Shown in pieces: positions 9,350-17,457 of a stretch of 57,258 nucleotides of DNA. The stretch lies in assembly GCA_964556005.1 (NCBI GenBank), contig CAZKUR010000020.1:1-57258 (forward strand), read 5' to 3'. This DNA comes from CAZKUR01 sp964556005. Lineage in GTDB: Bacteria; Bacteroidota; Ignavibacteria; Ignavibacteriales; Ignavibacteriaceae. Each line of letters opens with the position of its first letter. Positions within the stretch are counted from its first letter, which is position 1. Below the pieces are notes generated by a model. It worked only from the letters and a program-made list of their open reading frames with translations, was not told where the DNA came from and searched no databases. The position numbers were made by a program, and so were the translations under genes.

Positions 9350-10624
9350 TTAATTCCTTTTGATTGTTTGAATAGCCTTTATCACCGAACCCGTTGCTTC
9401 CTGAACAACGGAAGAAACATCTTTCGGTTCCGTGATAACTCCGCAGCCAATCTGCCCGGATTGTTCATTCATTCCGTTTCCGTTAAAATGCATAAAACCG
9501 TTTTTGTCAAATAACGATTTATCAACCGGAATATTATCGGTCGAAGGTTTCATCCCGGTAGCTAAAACTACGAGTTCAACTTCGTTGTGCATTTTCTTAC
9601 CGCTTAATGAATCTTCCGCTTCAACAATTAATTTCCCGTTGGAATCGTTCCGGGATACTTTTCCAACTTTGCCCCGGTGAAAAAAGACTTTCTCATCGTC
9701 TTGAACTTGACGGTAGAAATCCTCAAGAAGACCATTGGAACGAACATCGATATAATGTACATGAATTTCTGCATCCGGGTTTTGTTCCCTTAAATATCTT
9801 GTATGCTTAAGAGAAGCCATGCAGCAAACCGAGGAACAATATTCAAGATGATTTTCATCTCTCGAGCCAGCGCATTGAACAAACGCAATACTATTTACTT
9901 TTTCTTTAGTGGAAGGCCTAAGTATTTGACCTTTAGTAGGACCGTCTGCTGCGGCGAGTCTTTCCATCATTACATTGGTAACAACATCGGGGAATTTACC
10001 ATAACCTAAGACATCAAGATTTTTTGCATCATAAGGTTCCCAGCCTGTAGCCCAGATTATTGAGCTTACTTCAACCGAAAGAGTTCTTTCAGGCTGGTCT
10101 AGGTCGATTGCTTTGTACTTGCAAACTTCAACACATTTATTGCAGCTTGTCCCTTTGCATGTTGATTTATCAATAACATACTTTTGCGGATATGCATTCT
10201 CATAAGGAATATATATGGAAGTAGTTTCATCCATACCGTAGTTAAAGTCGTTTTTCCTTTTTTCCGGACAGACTTTTACACAATCGCCGCATGAAGTGCA
10301 TTGGTTATTAATATATCTCGGTTTCAGCTTAATATTTACTTTATATTTTCCAGATTCTTTCACGACTTCGGTAACATCGGCCAAAGTAAAAAGTTTTATT
10401 AAAGGATTAGAACGAAGGCGGCGGATATTTATTTCTAATCCGCAGGCAGGCGGGCAGAGCTTAGGAAAATATTTATTGAACTGAGTTACCTTACCGCCTA
10501 TGTAAGGATTCTTTTCAAGTAATATTACATTTATTCCTGTTTCTGCAGCCTCAACGGCGGCAGTAATTCCAGCGATACCTGCACCTACTACTAATAAATC
10601 AGATGTCATTTCGTTTTTTATCAT
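9350..10624 (-). CDS. qmoA: QmoA, HdrA-like flavoprotein of the Qmo complex
   Basis: QmoA is the smaller HdrA-like subunit of the quinone-interacting membrane-bound oxidoreductase that serves AprBA. The 424-residue protein has an N-terminal FAD-binding loop (VVGAGIAGI, 12-20), then two ferredoxin-like Cys groups (Cys109, 112, 115, 119 and Cys156, 161, 164, 168) and a second nucleotide-binding half with the QCAGSRDENHLEYCS segment shared with HdrA. It lacks the MvhD tail seen in QmoB. It starts the qmoAB pair; the 577-base region upstream is a degraded element, so qmoAB probably has its own promoter or is read through from hemA. Confidence 0.93.
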   Translation of the reverse strand: MIKNEMTSDLLVVGAGIAGITAAVEAAETGINVILLEKNPYIGGKVTQFNKYFPKLCPPACGLEINIRRLRSNPLIKLFTLADVTEVVKESGKYKVNIKLKPRYINNQCTSCGDCVKVCPEKRKNDFNYGMDETTSIYIPYENAYPQKYVIDKSTCKGTSCNKCVEVCKYKAIDLDQPERTLSVEVSSIIWATGWEPYDAKNLDVLGYGKFPDVVTNVMMERLAAADGPTKGQILRPSTKEKVNSIAFVQCAGSRDENHLEYCSSVCCMASLKHTRYLREQNPDAEIHVHYIDVRSNGLLEDFYRQVQDDEKVFFHRGKVGKVSRNDSNGKLIVEAEDSLSGKKMHNEVELVVLATGMKPSTDNIPVDKSLFDKNGFMHFNGNGMNEQSGQIGCGVITEPKDVSSVVQEATGSVIKAIQTIKRN

Positions 10625-10693
10625 GATATTTATCCGTATTTAGATTTTTGAAATTTTCTGTTTTTTGAAAGTTTATAATTATCTAAAAAGAGG

Positions 10694-11162
10694 TTACACA
10701 GAGTTCCACTGAGAAATTCACAGAGAACCACAGAGATTATAAAATGTACCTCTTTATTCCATTTTTCATAATTGTTACGTTAAAATTCATAAGCGACCCA
10801 ACTTTCTTTTTTGCAAATTTTAATTGAGTCAAAACCTGAGCCGTATGAACCGGCGCCAACGCTTCAACCGCTTATGTCTCTATTATAACTTCATTTTCAA
10901 CGAGCAAATCTATTCTGTATCCGCAATCGAACTTAACCTCCATAAATACAATTGGAGCCGGGACTTCAAAGTCTACATGATAACTTTTTTTATTAATAAA
11001 TAACGCAAACATTCTTTATAAGCCGACTCAAGCAATCCAGGCCTTAAAGCTTTATGCACTTCAATAGCACAAGCAATAATATCACCGGTTATTTTAGTTA
11101 TTCTTTCAATATCCATTTTTCCACAGTGCCACTCTGTGTCTTCTCTGTGCCTCTCTGTGTAA
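10694..11162. mobile_element. Degraded GxxExxR element with inverted ends
   Basis: The element is bounded by a perfect 10-base inverted repeat: TTACACAGAG at 10694-10703 and CTCTGTGTAA at 11153-11162. Both ends also carry further CACAGAG / CTCTGTG copies (for example CACAGAGAACCACAGAG on the left, CTCTGTGTCTTCTCTGTGC on the right). Inside is one broken GxxExxR gene. Such CACAGAG-rich ends around GxxExxR genes recur in environmental bacterial genomes, from memory. No transposase is present, so how it moves is unknown. Confidence 0.6.
10737..11116 (-). pseudogene. GxxExxR protein, frameshifted and nonsense-mutated
   Basis: Translating the minus strand from the ATG at 11116 gives MDIERITKITGDIIACAIEV followed by HKALRPGLLESAYKECLRY, the conserved start of GxxExxR proteins (PF13366). 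The frame then shifts within an A-rich stretch near 10990; the family sequence resumes in another frame as YHVDFEVPAPIVFMEVKFDC, hits a stop where the family has ELKAVEALAPVH, and continues as AVEALAPVHTAQVLTQLKFA, ending IKRYIL. At least one frameshift and one stop show that the gene is dead. The family belongs to a nuclease-like fold group of unknown role. It interrupts the spacing between the hemA block and qmoAB and was probably inserted there. Confidence 0.8.
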
Positions 11163-11201
11163 TTTTTCTTTTAACTTAGTACAACTCATGCACATCTCAT
11201 C

Positions 11202-12032
11202 CTACTCGTAATATCCCACAATCGATTTTATAACATTTATAGATTTCACACCTTCAACTTTCGAAAGGACATTTCGAATATCGCTTTCCCACATCCGCGA
11301 GCCAACTTTTGGAGTGTTGCCTGTAACAGTTAAAGAACCGGATTCGGCATCAGCTTCAATTTCCACTTCACTTCCTTTTGTACGAGGCGACTGCTGTAAA
11401 TACACTTTTGCTTTTGCTGCAAGATGCAGGTTTTTTAATATTCGAAGTGAATTCACATTGGATTGAAAATCCTTATGAGCTACAATATTCGAGAGGATAT
11501 CCGAAGCAAGATCAATGTTCATTTTCTCAAGGTTAAATACTATATCATAGTATGACGGATCTTTCCAATCGACCCCGTAAAGAAATCCGGACCATTTTTG
11601 TCTTCTCTCATCAATCAACTTTATGTGGTTAACCACTTGTTCTCTTGATTGCCCTCCCTCCTGCATCAAAGTTTTTATTCTGAATTCAGTCGGGGCTGTT
11701 AATAAAACACGCAGCACAAATGGAATATCACCCAAGAGGAATTGAGCAAGGTGACCATGATAGATTATACTTCCCTCTAACGCAAAATCCAGTAGAGTAG
11801 TTTGAAAACATGCAAGATAGTGCTTCCTTCTATCGCTCATTTTATCCCAGATTGACGGAGACTTATCAATAAAAGAAATGTCTCCCAACCCGGTTTCATG
11901 TATACCGTATTTTTCAGCGGCTTTAATAACATCTTCTCTGGTCACAACGGAACAATTAAGCTTTTCAGAAACTTTTCTTGCAAGCATTTCTGTAGCACTT
12001 AAAGAACCTCTTGAAATAGTGATAATATTCAT
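11202..12032 (-). CDS. Cytidylate-kinase-like protein with C-terminal BON domain
   Basis: Residues 1 to about 190 have the cytidylate-kinase-like family pattern (MNIITISRGS start, LARKVSEKLNCSVVTREDV). The P-loop is not the classical GxxxxGKS, so nucleotide phosphorylation is doubtful. The last 75 residues look like a BON domain (VEIEADAESGSLTVTGNTPK then WESDIRNVLSKVEGVKSINV), a small lipid- or ligand-binding module usually seen in envelope proteins. There is no signal peptide. It lies 26 bases after hemA and is probably its co-transcript. A relative without a visible C-terminus lies at the left edge of the window. The pairing of this kinase-like family with sulfur-respiration genes is notable, but its role is unknown. 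Confidence 0.75.
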   Translation of the reverse strand: MNIITISRGSLSATEMLARKVSEKLNCSVVTREDVIKAAEKYGIHETGLGDISFIDKSPSIWDKMSDRRKHYLACFQTTLLDFALEGSIIYHGHLAQFLLGDIPFVLRVLLTAPTEFRIKTLMQEGGQSREQVVNHIKLIDERRQKWSGFLYGVDWKDPSYYDIVFNLEKMNIDLASDILSNIVAHKDFQSNVNSLRILKNLHLAAKAKVYLQQSPRTKGSEVEIEADAESGSLTVTGNTPKVGSRMWESDIRNVLSKVEGVKSINVIKSIVGYYE

Positions 12033-12058
12033 TTTACCTCCCGGCGTTAATCAGAATA

Positions 12059-13273
12059 TTAATTTATAAAAGAACCCGGCGAAGTTGTTTTTATCGCCTG
12101 GGTAATTATTGGTTTCATCCTGTGAACTAACGAACGTGAAAATCTATCCAAAAGACTAAGTTCTTCCTCAGATATTTTTCCCTTTGCTTCGTCAATTAAT
12201 TGTAAACGTACCATCTCGATTTTCTCCTGGAAATTGCAAAGGCTTTCATCTTTCTGTGATTCATTCCAGACTTCAAAGAGGCTGGCTTCATATGCAATAA
12301 TTTTTTCCGCTTCTGGTAATTTCAATACAATTTCATTTTTTTCGTCTTCCAAATATTTTTTTAACCCTTCCATATCTATAACTTCGATATCTTTAATAAG
12401 CCCGTTTGTATTGATGTCGCGAGGAACTGCCATATCGACTAATAATTTAGGAAGCTTATTCTTCAAGTAAATTTTATTTATCAGGTCGGCATTTATAATA
12501 TATCCCGGAGCCCCGGTGCAACTAAATACACACTTTGAACTAATTAGGGGCTCTTCAATATAATCCAGATAAAAAGCGACTCCCTTATATTTTTCAGCCA
12601 TCTCTTCTGCTTTATGAAGCGTCCTGTTTACAAATAGTAGATGCGAAAATCCTGCTCTGTACAATTGCTCGGCAATTATTTTTGTATTCTGATTTACACC
12701 AACTATTGTTATGACATCTTCTTTCTTTAGCTTTTCTTTTATTATTTTAAAAGCAACACCGCTCAGCGACTGGTTGCATGAACCGATTCCTGTATTTGTA
12801 CGTACTGCTTTGCCGGCGCGAAAAGCAGCATGAAATAATTTATGTAAAATTTTATCCGCAGTTTTTTCGGAACAGGCTAAACTATAAGCATCTTTTATCT
12901 GTCCCTGAATCTGATATTCTCCCATCAGAATTGAATCCAACCCGGTTATTACCTTAAATAAATGTTTGGCTGCGTCGATTCCATTGTATTGATAAAAAAG
13001 TTTTTTGTTAATAGGCGAATCAATAATTTTATTTTTACAATAGAAATCTTCAATAATAGAAAAAGGACCGGCACCCGGTTTAAGCACAAAATAAAATTCC
13101 AGTCTATTGCATGTTGAAACAATAACAGCCCCTTCAACTTCTTTAAAAGAATTGATGCGGTTTAATGCCGTTCTCATTTCCTTCTTGTTTACCTGGTATA
13201 TTTCCCTTTCAGAAACAGATGAAGTCCTATGATTTATTCCAACAACAAAAAGCTGCAAATTTTCATTATCCAT
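12059..13273 (-). CDS. hemA: Glutamyl-tRNA reductase
   Basis: HemA makes glutamate-1-semialdehyde from Glu-tRNA with NADPH, the committed step toward uroporphyrinogen, haem and sirohaem. The 404-residue protein has GINHRTSS near the N-terminus, the catalytic Cys55 in STCNRLEFYF, the GEYQIQGQIKDAY segment and an NADP-binding region from about residue 185. Length is normal. Its first 8 bases overlap the end of the upstream reductase gene, so it is translationally coupled. Placed in a dsr operon with dsrN, it most likely boosts the tetrapyrrole supply for the sirohaem of DsrAB and the haems of DsrM, DsrJ and QmoC. No hemC, hemD or hemB is in the window. Confidence 0.93.
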   Translation of the reverse strand: MDNENLQLFVVGINHRTSSVSEREIYQVNKKEMRTALNRINSFKEVEGAVIVSTCNRLEFYFVLKPGAGPFSIIEDFYCKNKIIDSPINKKLFYQYNGIDAAKHLFKVITGLDSILMGEYQIQGQIKDAYSLACSEKTADKILHKLFHAAFRAGKAVRTNTGIGSCNQSLSGVAFKIIKEKLKKEDVITIVGVNQNTKIIAEQLYRAGFSHLLFVNRTLHKAEEMAEKYKGVAFYLDYIEEPLISSKCVFSCTGAPGYIINADLINKIYLKNKLPKLLVDMAVPRDINTNGLIKDIEVIDMEGLKKYLEDEKNEIVLKLPEAEKIIAYEASLFEVWNESQKDESLCNFQEKIEMVRLQLIDEAKGKISEEELSLLDRFSRSLVHRMKPIITQAIKTTSPGSFIN

Positions 13274-14987
13274 AGTTCGTCTCCAGGTATTTGGAGAGCT
13301 TCATTATCTTATTATATATTATATTTCCGCCGCCTAAATAAGAAACATTTTTGTACCCGTAATTAATAAACATTCGTGCTGCTTCGTAAGCTCTCGTACC
13401 TTTTTCACACACAAACATAATCTGCTGGTTTAATTCAAAATCTTTTATTCTTTGTCGAAGATTAGATAATGGAATCTGAACGGATTTCCCCGGAAAGTTA
13501 AGTGCCTCTACTTCAGATGGTTCCCGGACGTCAATAAATATTCCCTCGAAATTTGAAATTTGTGAAGGATTCTGATTTATTATTCCATCTTTTTCCTGAT
13601 TTATTGCCATATACCCGAGATAATTAAGAGGCGAAATCGGTGATGAGTGTGCAGGTGTATATCCATGTTCTACATCGACCAAATCTTCAACTTTTTTATT
13701 TTGTGATAATAAAATTGAAAACATATCTATATATCTTGTAACTTCTCCTTCGCCCACTAATTGTAAACCAAGTAGTTTCAATCCGGGTTTTTCGTAAATA
13801 AGTTTTCCTAAAATATTTTTTACTTCAGGATAATAATCCGGTCTGTCATACCAATTGCCGATGACACTTCCAACTTGATAACCAAGCGATTGGGCCTTAC
13901 TTTCAGTAATGCCCGCTGTACAAATTATATTATCAAATAGTTTTAATGAAACAGTACCGACAGCACCTTTAAATGAAACATGTTCTCCCTTTGAAGATAA
14001 ACCCGCAATAGAATCGGCAGCTACTTTTCCCATTCTGTTTGATAAAGAACCGAATGAAAAATAATCAGGTTTATTGGTAACTAAATTTTTAATTTCTGTG
14101 CAGTCACCGGCAGCCCAAATATTAGGAACATTTGTTCTCATTTGTTCATCGACAATAATTCCTCCGCAGCTCCCGGTTGTAATATTTGATTTTTGAGCCA
14201 GCTTAGTATTTGGTTTTACTCCAAGGCAGTAGAATACATAATCTGTAACAATTTTCTGTCCGTCATCAAGAGAAACAACAGGTGAACTGTTTTCATCAAT
14301 TTCAATTTTATTTACAGTATTCGAAAGCAGCAGATGAATATTTTTAGTTGGTATTTCGCCTTCGACAAAAGCTGAAATTTCATTATCAAGAATAGCTGTT
14401 AGGATTGAATTCTCTTTTTCAATTAAGGTTGTATCAATACCCCAAAGCGAACTCAATGCCTCCATCATTTCGCAGCCGATAAAACCACCGCCGATTATAA
14501 CTGCTTTTTCTATTTCTCCTTTTTGAGCAGCTTCTCTAAAATATTTTGAATCGGCAGGCGAATGAAATGAAGAAACCAACGGAGATGAGGGATAAATAAA
14601 TTTAGGTTTTAAAGTTTCGGCACCGGTTGTTACTAATAAATAATCATATGAAAGATCAAACTTTTCACCATTTGCGGTTTTGATGCACTTTACGTTTTTA
14701 CCTTCAACATCAATTTCTTCTACTACGGTATTCTTTACTACGTTTACACCTTTAACATCCTGAAAAAATTTTTCATCTCTTTCAATACCGTAAGAGGTTT
14801 TATTAAGGTCTGATAAAGAATTGACTTCCCCCGCTGCAAATAACGGAAGACCGCAACTGCTGAATGATATAAAAGAACTTTTTTCGATTACAGTAATCGT
14901 ATATTCTGACGACAGCCTGCTTAACCTTGCGGCGGCTTTACATCCGGCTGCCATTCCACCTATTATAATTACGTTATACATGAGCAC
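13266..14987 (-). CDS. CoA-disulfide / persulfide reductase with rhodanese domain
   Basis: The 573-residue protein is a flavin disulfide reductase of the CoADR type with a C-terminal rhodanese domain. FAD-binding GGMAAGCKAAARL lies at 10-22, and Cys45 in SFSSCGLPLF is the single active-site Cys of the family. A second Rossmann loop for NAD(P)H (VIIGGGFIGCE) is near 168. The rhodanese domain from about residue 480 carries its own Cys in VCEKGTRAYEAARMF. Characterised relatives (NADH-dependent persulfide reductase, Npsr) reduce persulfides and polysulfide. It follows dsrP by 3 bases and precedes hemA with an overlap, so it belongs to the dsr operon. It could turn over sulfane sulfur formed alongside DsrC chemistry; that is inference. 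Confidence 0.88.
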   Translation of the reverse strand: MLMYNVIIIGGMAAGCKAAARLSRLSSEYTITVIEKSSFISFSSCGLPLFAAGEVNSLSDLNKTSYGIERDEKFFQDVKGVNVVKNTVVEEIDVEGKNVKCIKTANGEKFDLSYDYLLVTTGAETLKPKFIYPSSPLVSSFHSPADSKYFREAAQKGEIEKAVIIGGGFIGCEMMEALSSLWGIDTTLIEKENSILTAILDNEISAFVEGEIPTKNIHLLLSNTVNKIEIDENSSPVVSLDDGQKIVTDYVFYCLGVKPNTKLAQKSNITTGSCGGIIVDEQMRTNVPNIWAAGDCTEIKNLVTNKPDYFSFGSLSNRMGKVAADSIAGLSSKGEHVSFKGAVGTVSLKLFDNIICTAGITESKAQSLGYQVGSVIGNWYDRPDYYPEVKNILGKLIYEKPGLKLLGLQLVGEGEVTRYIDMFSILLSQNKKVEDLVDVEHGYTPAHSSPISPLNYLGYMAINQEKDGIINQNPSQISNFEGIFIDVREPSEVEALNFPGKSVQIPLSNLRQRIKDFELNQQIMFVCEKGTRAYEAARMFINYGYKNVSYLGGGNIIYNKIMKLSKYLETNYG

Positions 14988-14990
14988 ATA

Positions 14991-16148
14991 TTAAACTTCT
15001 ATTTCTCTTCTTACCGAAAGAGCAATCTTGTAAAAAATAGTTATTAAAAATAATCCCATTGCCCAAATTCCCAGAGATATTAACGATTCGGGAATTGTCG
15101 GCCAGTATTGAGTTACTTTACCGAAAGGTGAGGGTATGAATCCTGTAATAACCAGGCCCAAACCTTTATCAATCCATATCGATAGAAATACTATTATGCA
15201 TGTTATAAATAACATTCTATGGTTATAGCGAAACTTGGGAACAATTAGAAATACCAGCGACACTAACGCAAGTACGCCTGAAGTCCACATCCAAGGAACT
15301 AATCTTGTTTGGCCGTCGAGTCCTACATAAAGATATTCCATGTGTGCTAAATGCTCCGGTATTCCGCTGTAGAAAGTCGTAAAGAATTCCATTAAGATAA
15401 AGAAAACATTAACACACATTGCATATGTAATTATCAATCCTAATTTTTTAAGTGCCTCTTCGCCCGGGTCAAACTTTGTTATTCTTTTCAATATCAAACA
15501 AAAAACCACCAGCAACGCAGGACCTGCAGAAAACGCCGATGCTAAAAATCTTGGAGCAAGAATAGCGGTTAACCAGAAAGGTCTGCCGGCAAGTCCTGAA
15601 AGTAAAAATGCGGTAACGGTATGAATACTTACCGCCCATGGAATTGATAAAATGATAATCGGCCTTATCCACTTTGGCGGTGCAATTGATTTATGTTCAG
15701 CATCCAGCGTTACGCGAGTTATAATTATATTTATAATCAAGTAACCGCTTAATGCAAGCACATCCCAGAACATTAAAGAATGAAACGTTGGGTGCAGGAA
15801 GATGTTTGCTACTCTGAAAGGCTGCCCTAAATCTACGAAAACAAATGTCATACACATTATGCATGAAGCTATAGCGAGAAATTCTCCGAGTATCGTTATC
15901 TTCCCGAATTTTTTATAATCGTGTAAATAATACGGCAGGACAACCATAACAGCAGAAGCAGCGACACCGACAATAAAAGTAAATTGAGCGATGTATAATC
16001 CCCAGCTTACATTCCTGCTCATACCGGTTATTCCCAAACCATAATTAAATTGTTCCATGTAGAAATAAAATCCTACTAAAATTACCAGCCCTAAGAAAAA
16101 GAGCCAGCTCCAATATTTTTTATTTCCTTTTAATGCATATTCTAACAT
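14991..16148 (-). CDS. dsrP: DsrP, NrfD-like membrane subunit of DsrMKJOP
   Basis: DsrP is the polytopic quinone-binding subunit that pairs with DsrO and DsrJ. The 385-residue protein is almost entirely hydrophobic, with about ten membrane segments in the NrfD / PsrC pattern (for example WGLYIAQFTFIVGVAASAVM early and a WTSGVLALVSLVFLIVPKF segment late). It starts 9 bases after the dsrO stop in the conserved order dsrMKJOP. It probably exchanges electrons between the menaquinone pool and periplasmic DsrO/DsrJ. Length fits the family. Cofactors are not visible in sequence, as expected for NrfD proteins. Confidence 0.93.
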   Translation of the reverse strand: MLEYALKGNKKYWSWLFFLGLVILVGFYFYMEQFNYGLGITGMSRNVSWGLYIAQFTFIVGVAASAVMVVLPYYLHDYKKFGKITILGEFLAIASCIMCMTFVFVDLGQPFRVANIFLHPTFHSLMFWDVLALSGYLIINIIITRVTLDAEHKSIAPPKWIRPIIILSIPWAVSIHTVTAFLLSGLAGRPFWLTAILAPRFLASAFSAGPALLVVFCLILKRITKFDPGEEALKKLGLIITYAMCVNVFFILMEFFTTFYSGIPEHLAHMEYLYVGLDGQTRLVPWMWTSGVLALVSLVFLIVPKFRYNHRMLFITCIIVFLSIWIDKGLGLVITGFIPSPFGKVTQYWPTIPESLISLGIWAMGLFLITIFYKIALSVRREIEV

Positions 16149-16157
16149 ATTAAAACC

Positions 16158-16961
16158 TTATACGAGATAATAAATTTCCGGGTTTGTTCCCAAGCCCGGC
16201 TTTCTTCTGATTGAAAAATTATCTTTTAATAATTGTCTAACTTCGGATTTCGGATCATTAAGGTTACCGAATACCAATGCTTTTTCCGTGCAAGCCTCTA
16301 CGCATGCAGGCGGAAGACCTTTTGCGAGCCTGTCCTCACAGAAAATACATTTTTCAACTACACCTTTCATGCGGGTCGGGAAGTCCGGGTTTTCATCTTT
16401 TATAAACGGTCTCGGGTCTCTCCAATTAAAGCTTCTTGAACCATAAGGACAGGCAGCCATACAATACCTGCATCCGATGCATCTATGCCAATCCATCATT
16501 ACAATTCCGTCTTCGCGTTTAAAGGTTGCCTGTGTCGGACAAACCTCAACACAAGGAGGGTTATCACAGTTGTTGCAAAAGACCGGCACTTTCTTATCCG
16601 AATATTGTTGGGTCATATAAAAATTTTCCTGGTCGACAAATGCACCTTCGTATGGTTCTTTCCAAATCCATTTTATTTCATCTTTTGATTCTCCGAAGTC
16701 CGGTATGTTATGTGTTTTGTCGCAGGCATCGATACATTTAGTGCACCCTTTTTCCGATATGCATTTTCTCAAATCGACCACCATTGCCAATCTTTCCTTT
16801 TTAACTATCTTTGTTTTTACAACATTTTTAGTCGGACTAATAGCTTTTGTCAATATCTTTGATACAGGACTTTTTGTATGCGCGTTTATAATTCTATCCG
16901 ATGCAATTCCCGCTGCAGTTATCCCGGCTATCTTTAAAAAATTTCTTCTGCTTTTATTCAT
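16158..16961 (-). CDS. dsrO: DsrO, periplasmic iron-sulfur subunit with Tat signal
   Basis: The N-terminus MNKSRRNFLKIAGITAAGIA is a twin-arginine signal (SRRNFLK), sending the folded Fe-S protein to the periplasm. Cys groups follow in the pattern of NrfC / DmsB-like proteins: a first group around residues 67-85 (CISEKGCTKCIDAC), then CNNCDNPPCVEVCP, CIGCRYCMAACPYG and CIFCEDRLAKGLPPACVEAC, enough for up to four clusters. The ATG shares its A with the dsrJ stop (TAATG), so translation is coupled. It bridges DsrJ and DsrP. Length (267) and context make the call safe. Confidence 0.94.
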   Translation of the reverse strand: MNKSRRNFLKIAGITAAGIASDRIINAHTKSPVSKILTKAISPTKNVVKTKIVKKERLAMVVDLRKCISEKGCTKCIDACDKTHNIPDFGESKDEIKWIWKEPYEGAFVDQENFYMTQQYSDKKVPVFCNNCDNPPCVEVCPTQATFKREDGIVMMDWHRCIGCRYCMAACPYGSRSFNWRDPRPFIKDENPDFPTRMKGVVEKCIFCEDRLAKGLPPACVEACTEKALVFGNLNDPKSEVRQLLKDNFSIRRKPGLGTNPEIYYLV

Positions 16962-17359
16962 TATTTACTCTCCGGCTTATTAATTTCTATATGACAATCC
17001 CAGCAATAGGGAGAAACACCCATATAGTTATGACATTGATCGCAGAACTGAGATGTATTCGAGTGACAGTTCAAGCAGGTTCCCGAGAGGCTCATATTAT
17101 AAGTTTTATGATTATCCGAAACGAAAGTCCTTTTCCCTTCCCTCACTACTTCATTTCTCCAATCATCTAACAGAACCATATGATTGGTTCTCATAAATTC
17201 GGTGTTCTCAACGCATTCCTTCTGATTTGGTTGTTGAGGCAGGACTAATTGTGGTTCTTTAAGCGCCGCTTTACCGTTTGCAAGATCGTACCAAATAGGC
17301 GAAGTAAACAATCCTACAAAAATTATTAATCCTACTATTATTTTTCCTGCATCGTACAT
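16961..17359 (-). CDS. dsrJ: DsrJ, membrane-anchored trihaem cytochrome c
   Basis: The 132-residue protein has an N-terminal hydrophobic anchor (about residues 7-24) followed by a periplasmic part with three CxxCH haem-binding motifs at 95-99, 106-110 and 119-123. Cys49, in an ECVENTEFMRTNHM segment, is where DsrJ proteins carry the conserved Cys known to ligate one haem in a His/Cys fashion, so this unusual ligand seems conserved. AGGAATAA precedes the start. It sits between dsrK and dsrO, in conserved order. Its redox partner outside the complex is unknown in general. Confidence 0.94.
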   Translation of the reverse strand: MYDAGKIIVGLIIFVGLFTSPIWYDLANGKAALKEPQLVLPQQPNQKECVENTEFMRTNHMVLLDDWRNEVVREGKRTFVSDNHKTYNMSLSGTCLNCHSNTSQFCDQCHNYMGVSPYCWDCHIEINKPESK

Positions 17360-17457
17360 TGTTTATTCCTTTATTTCACTTTTCTTTTTTAATTCGATTA
17401 TACTACTATTTTTCGTTTATTATTTGATAGCAGAATATCGAATAATAGAATACAGAA

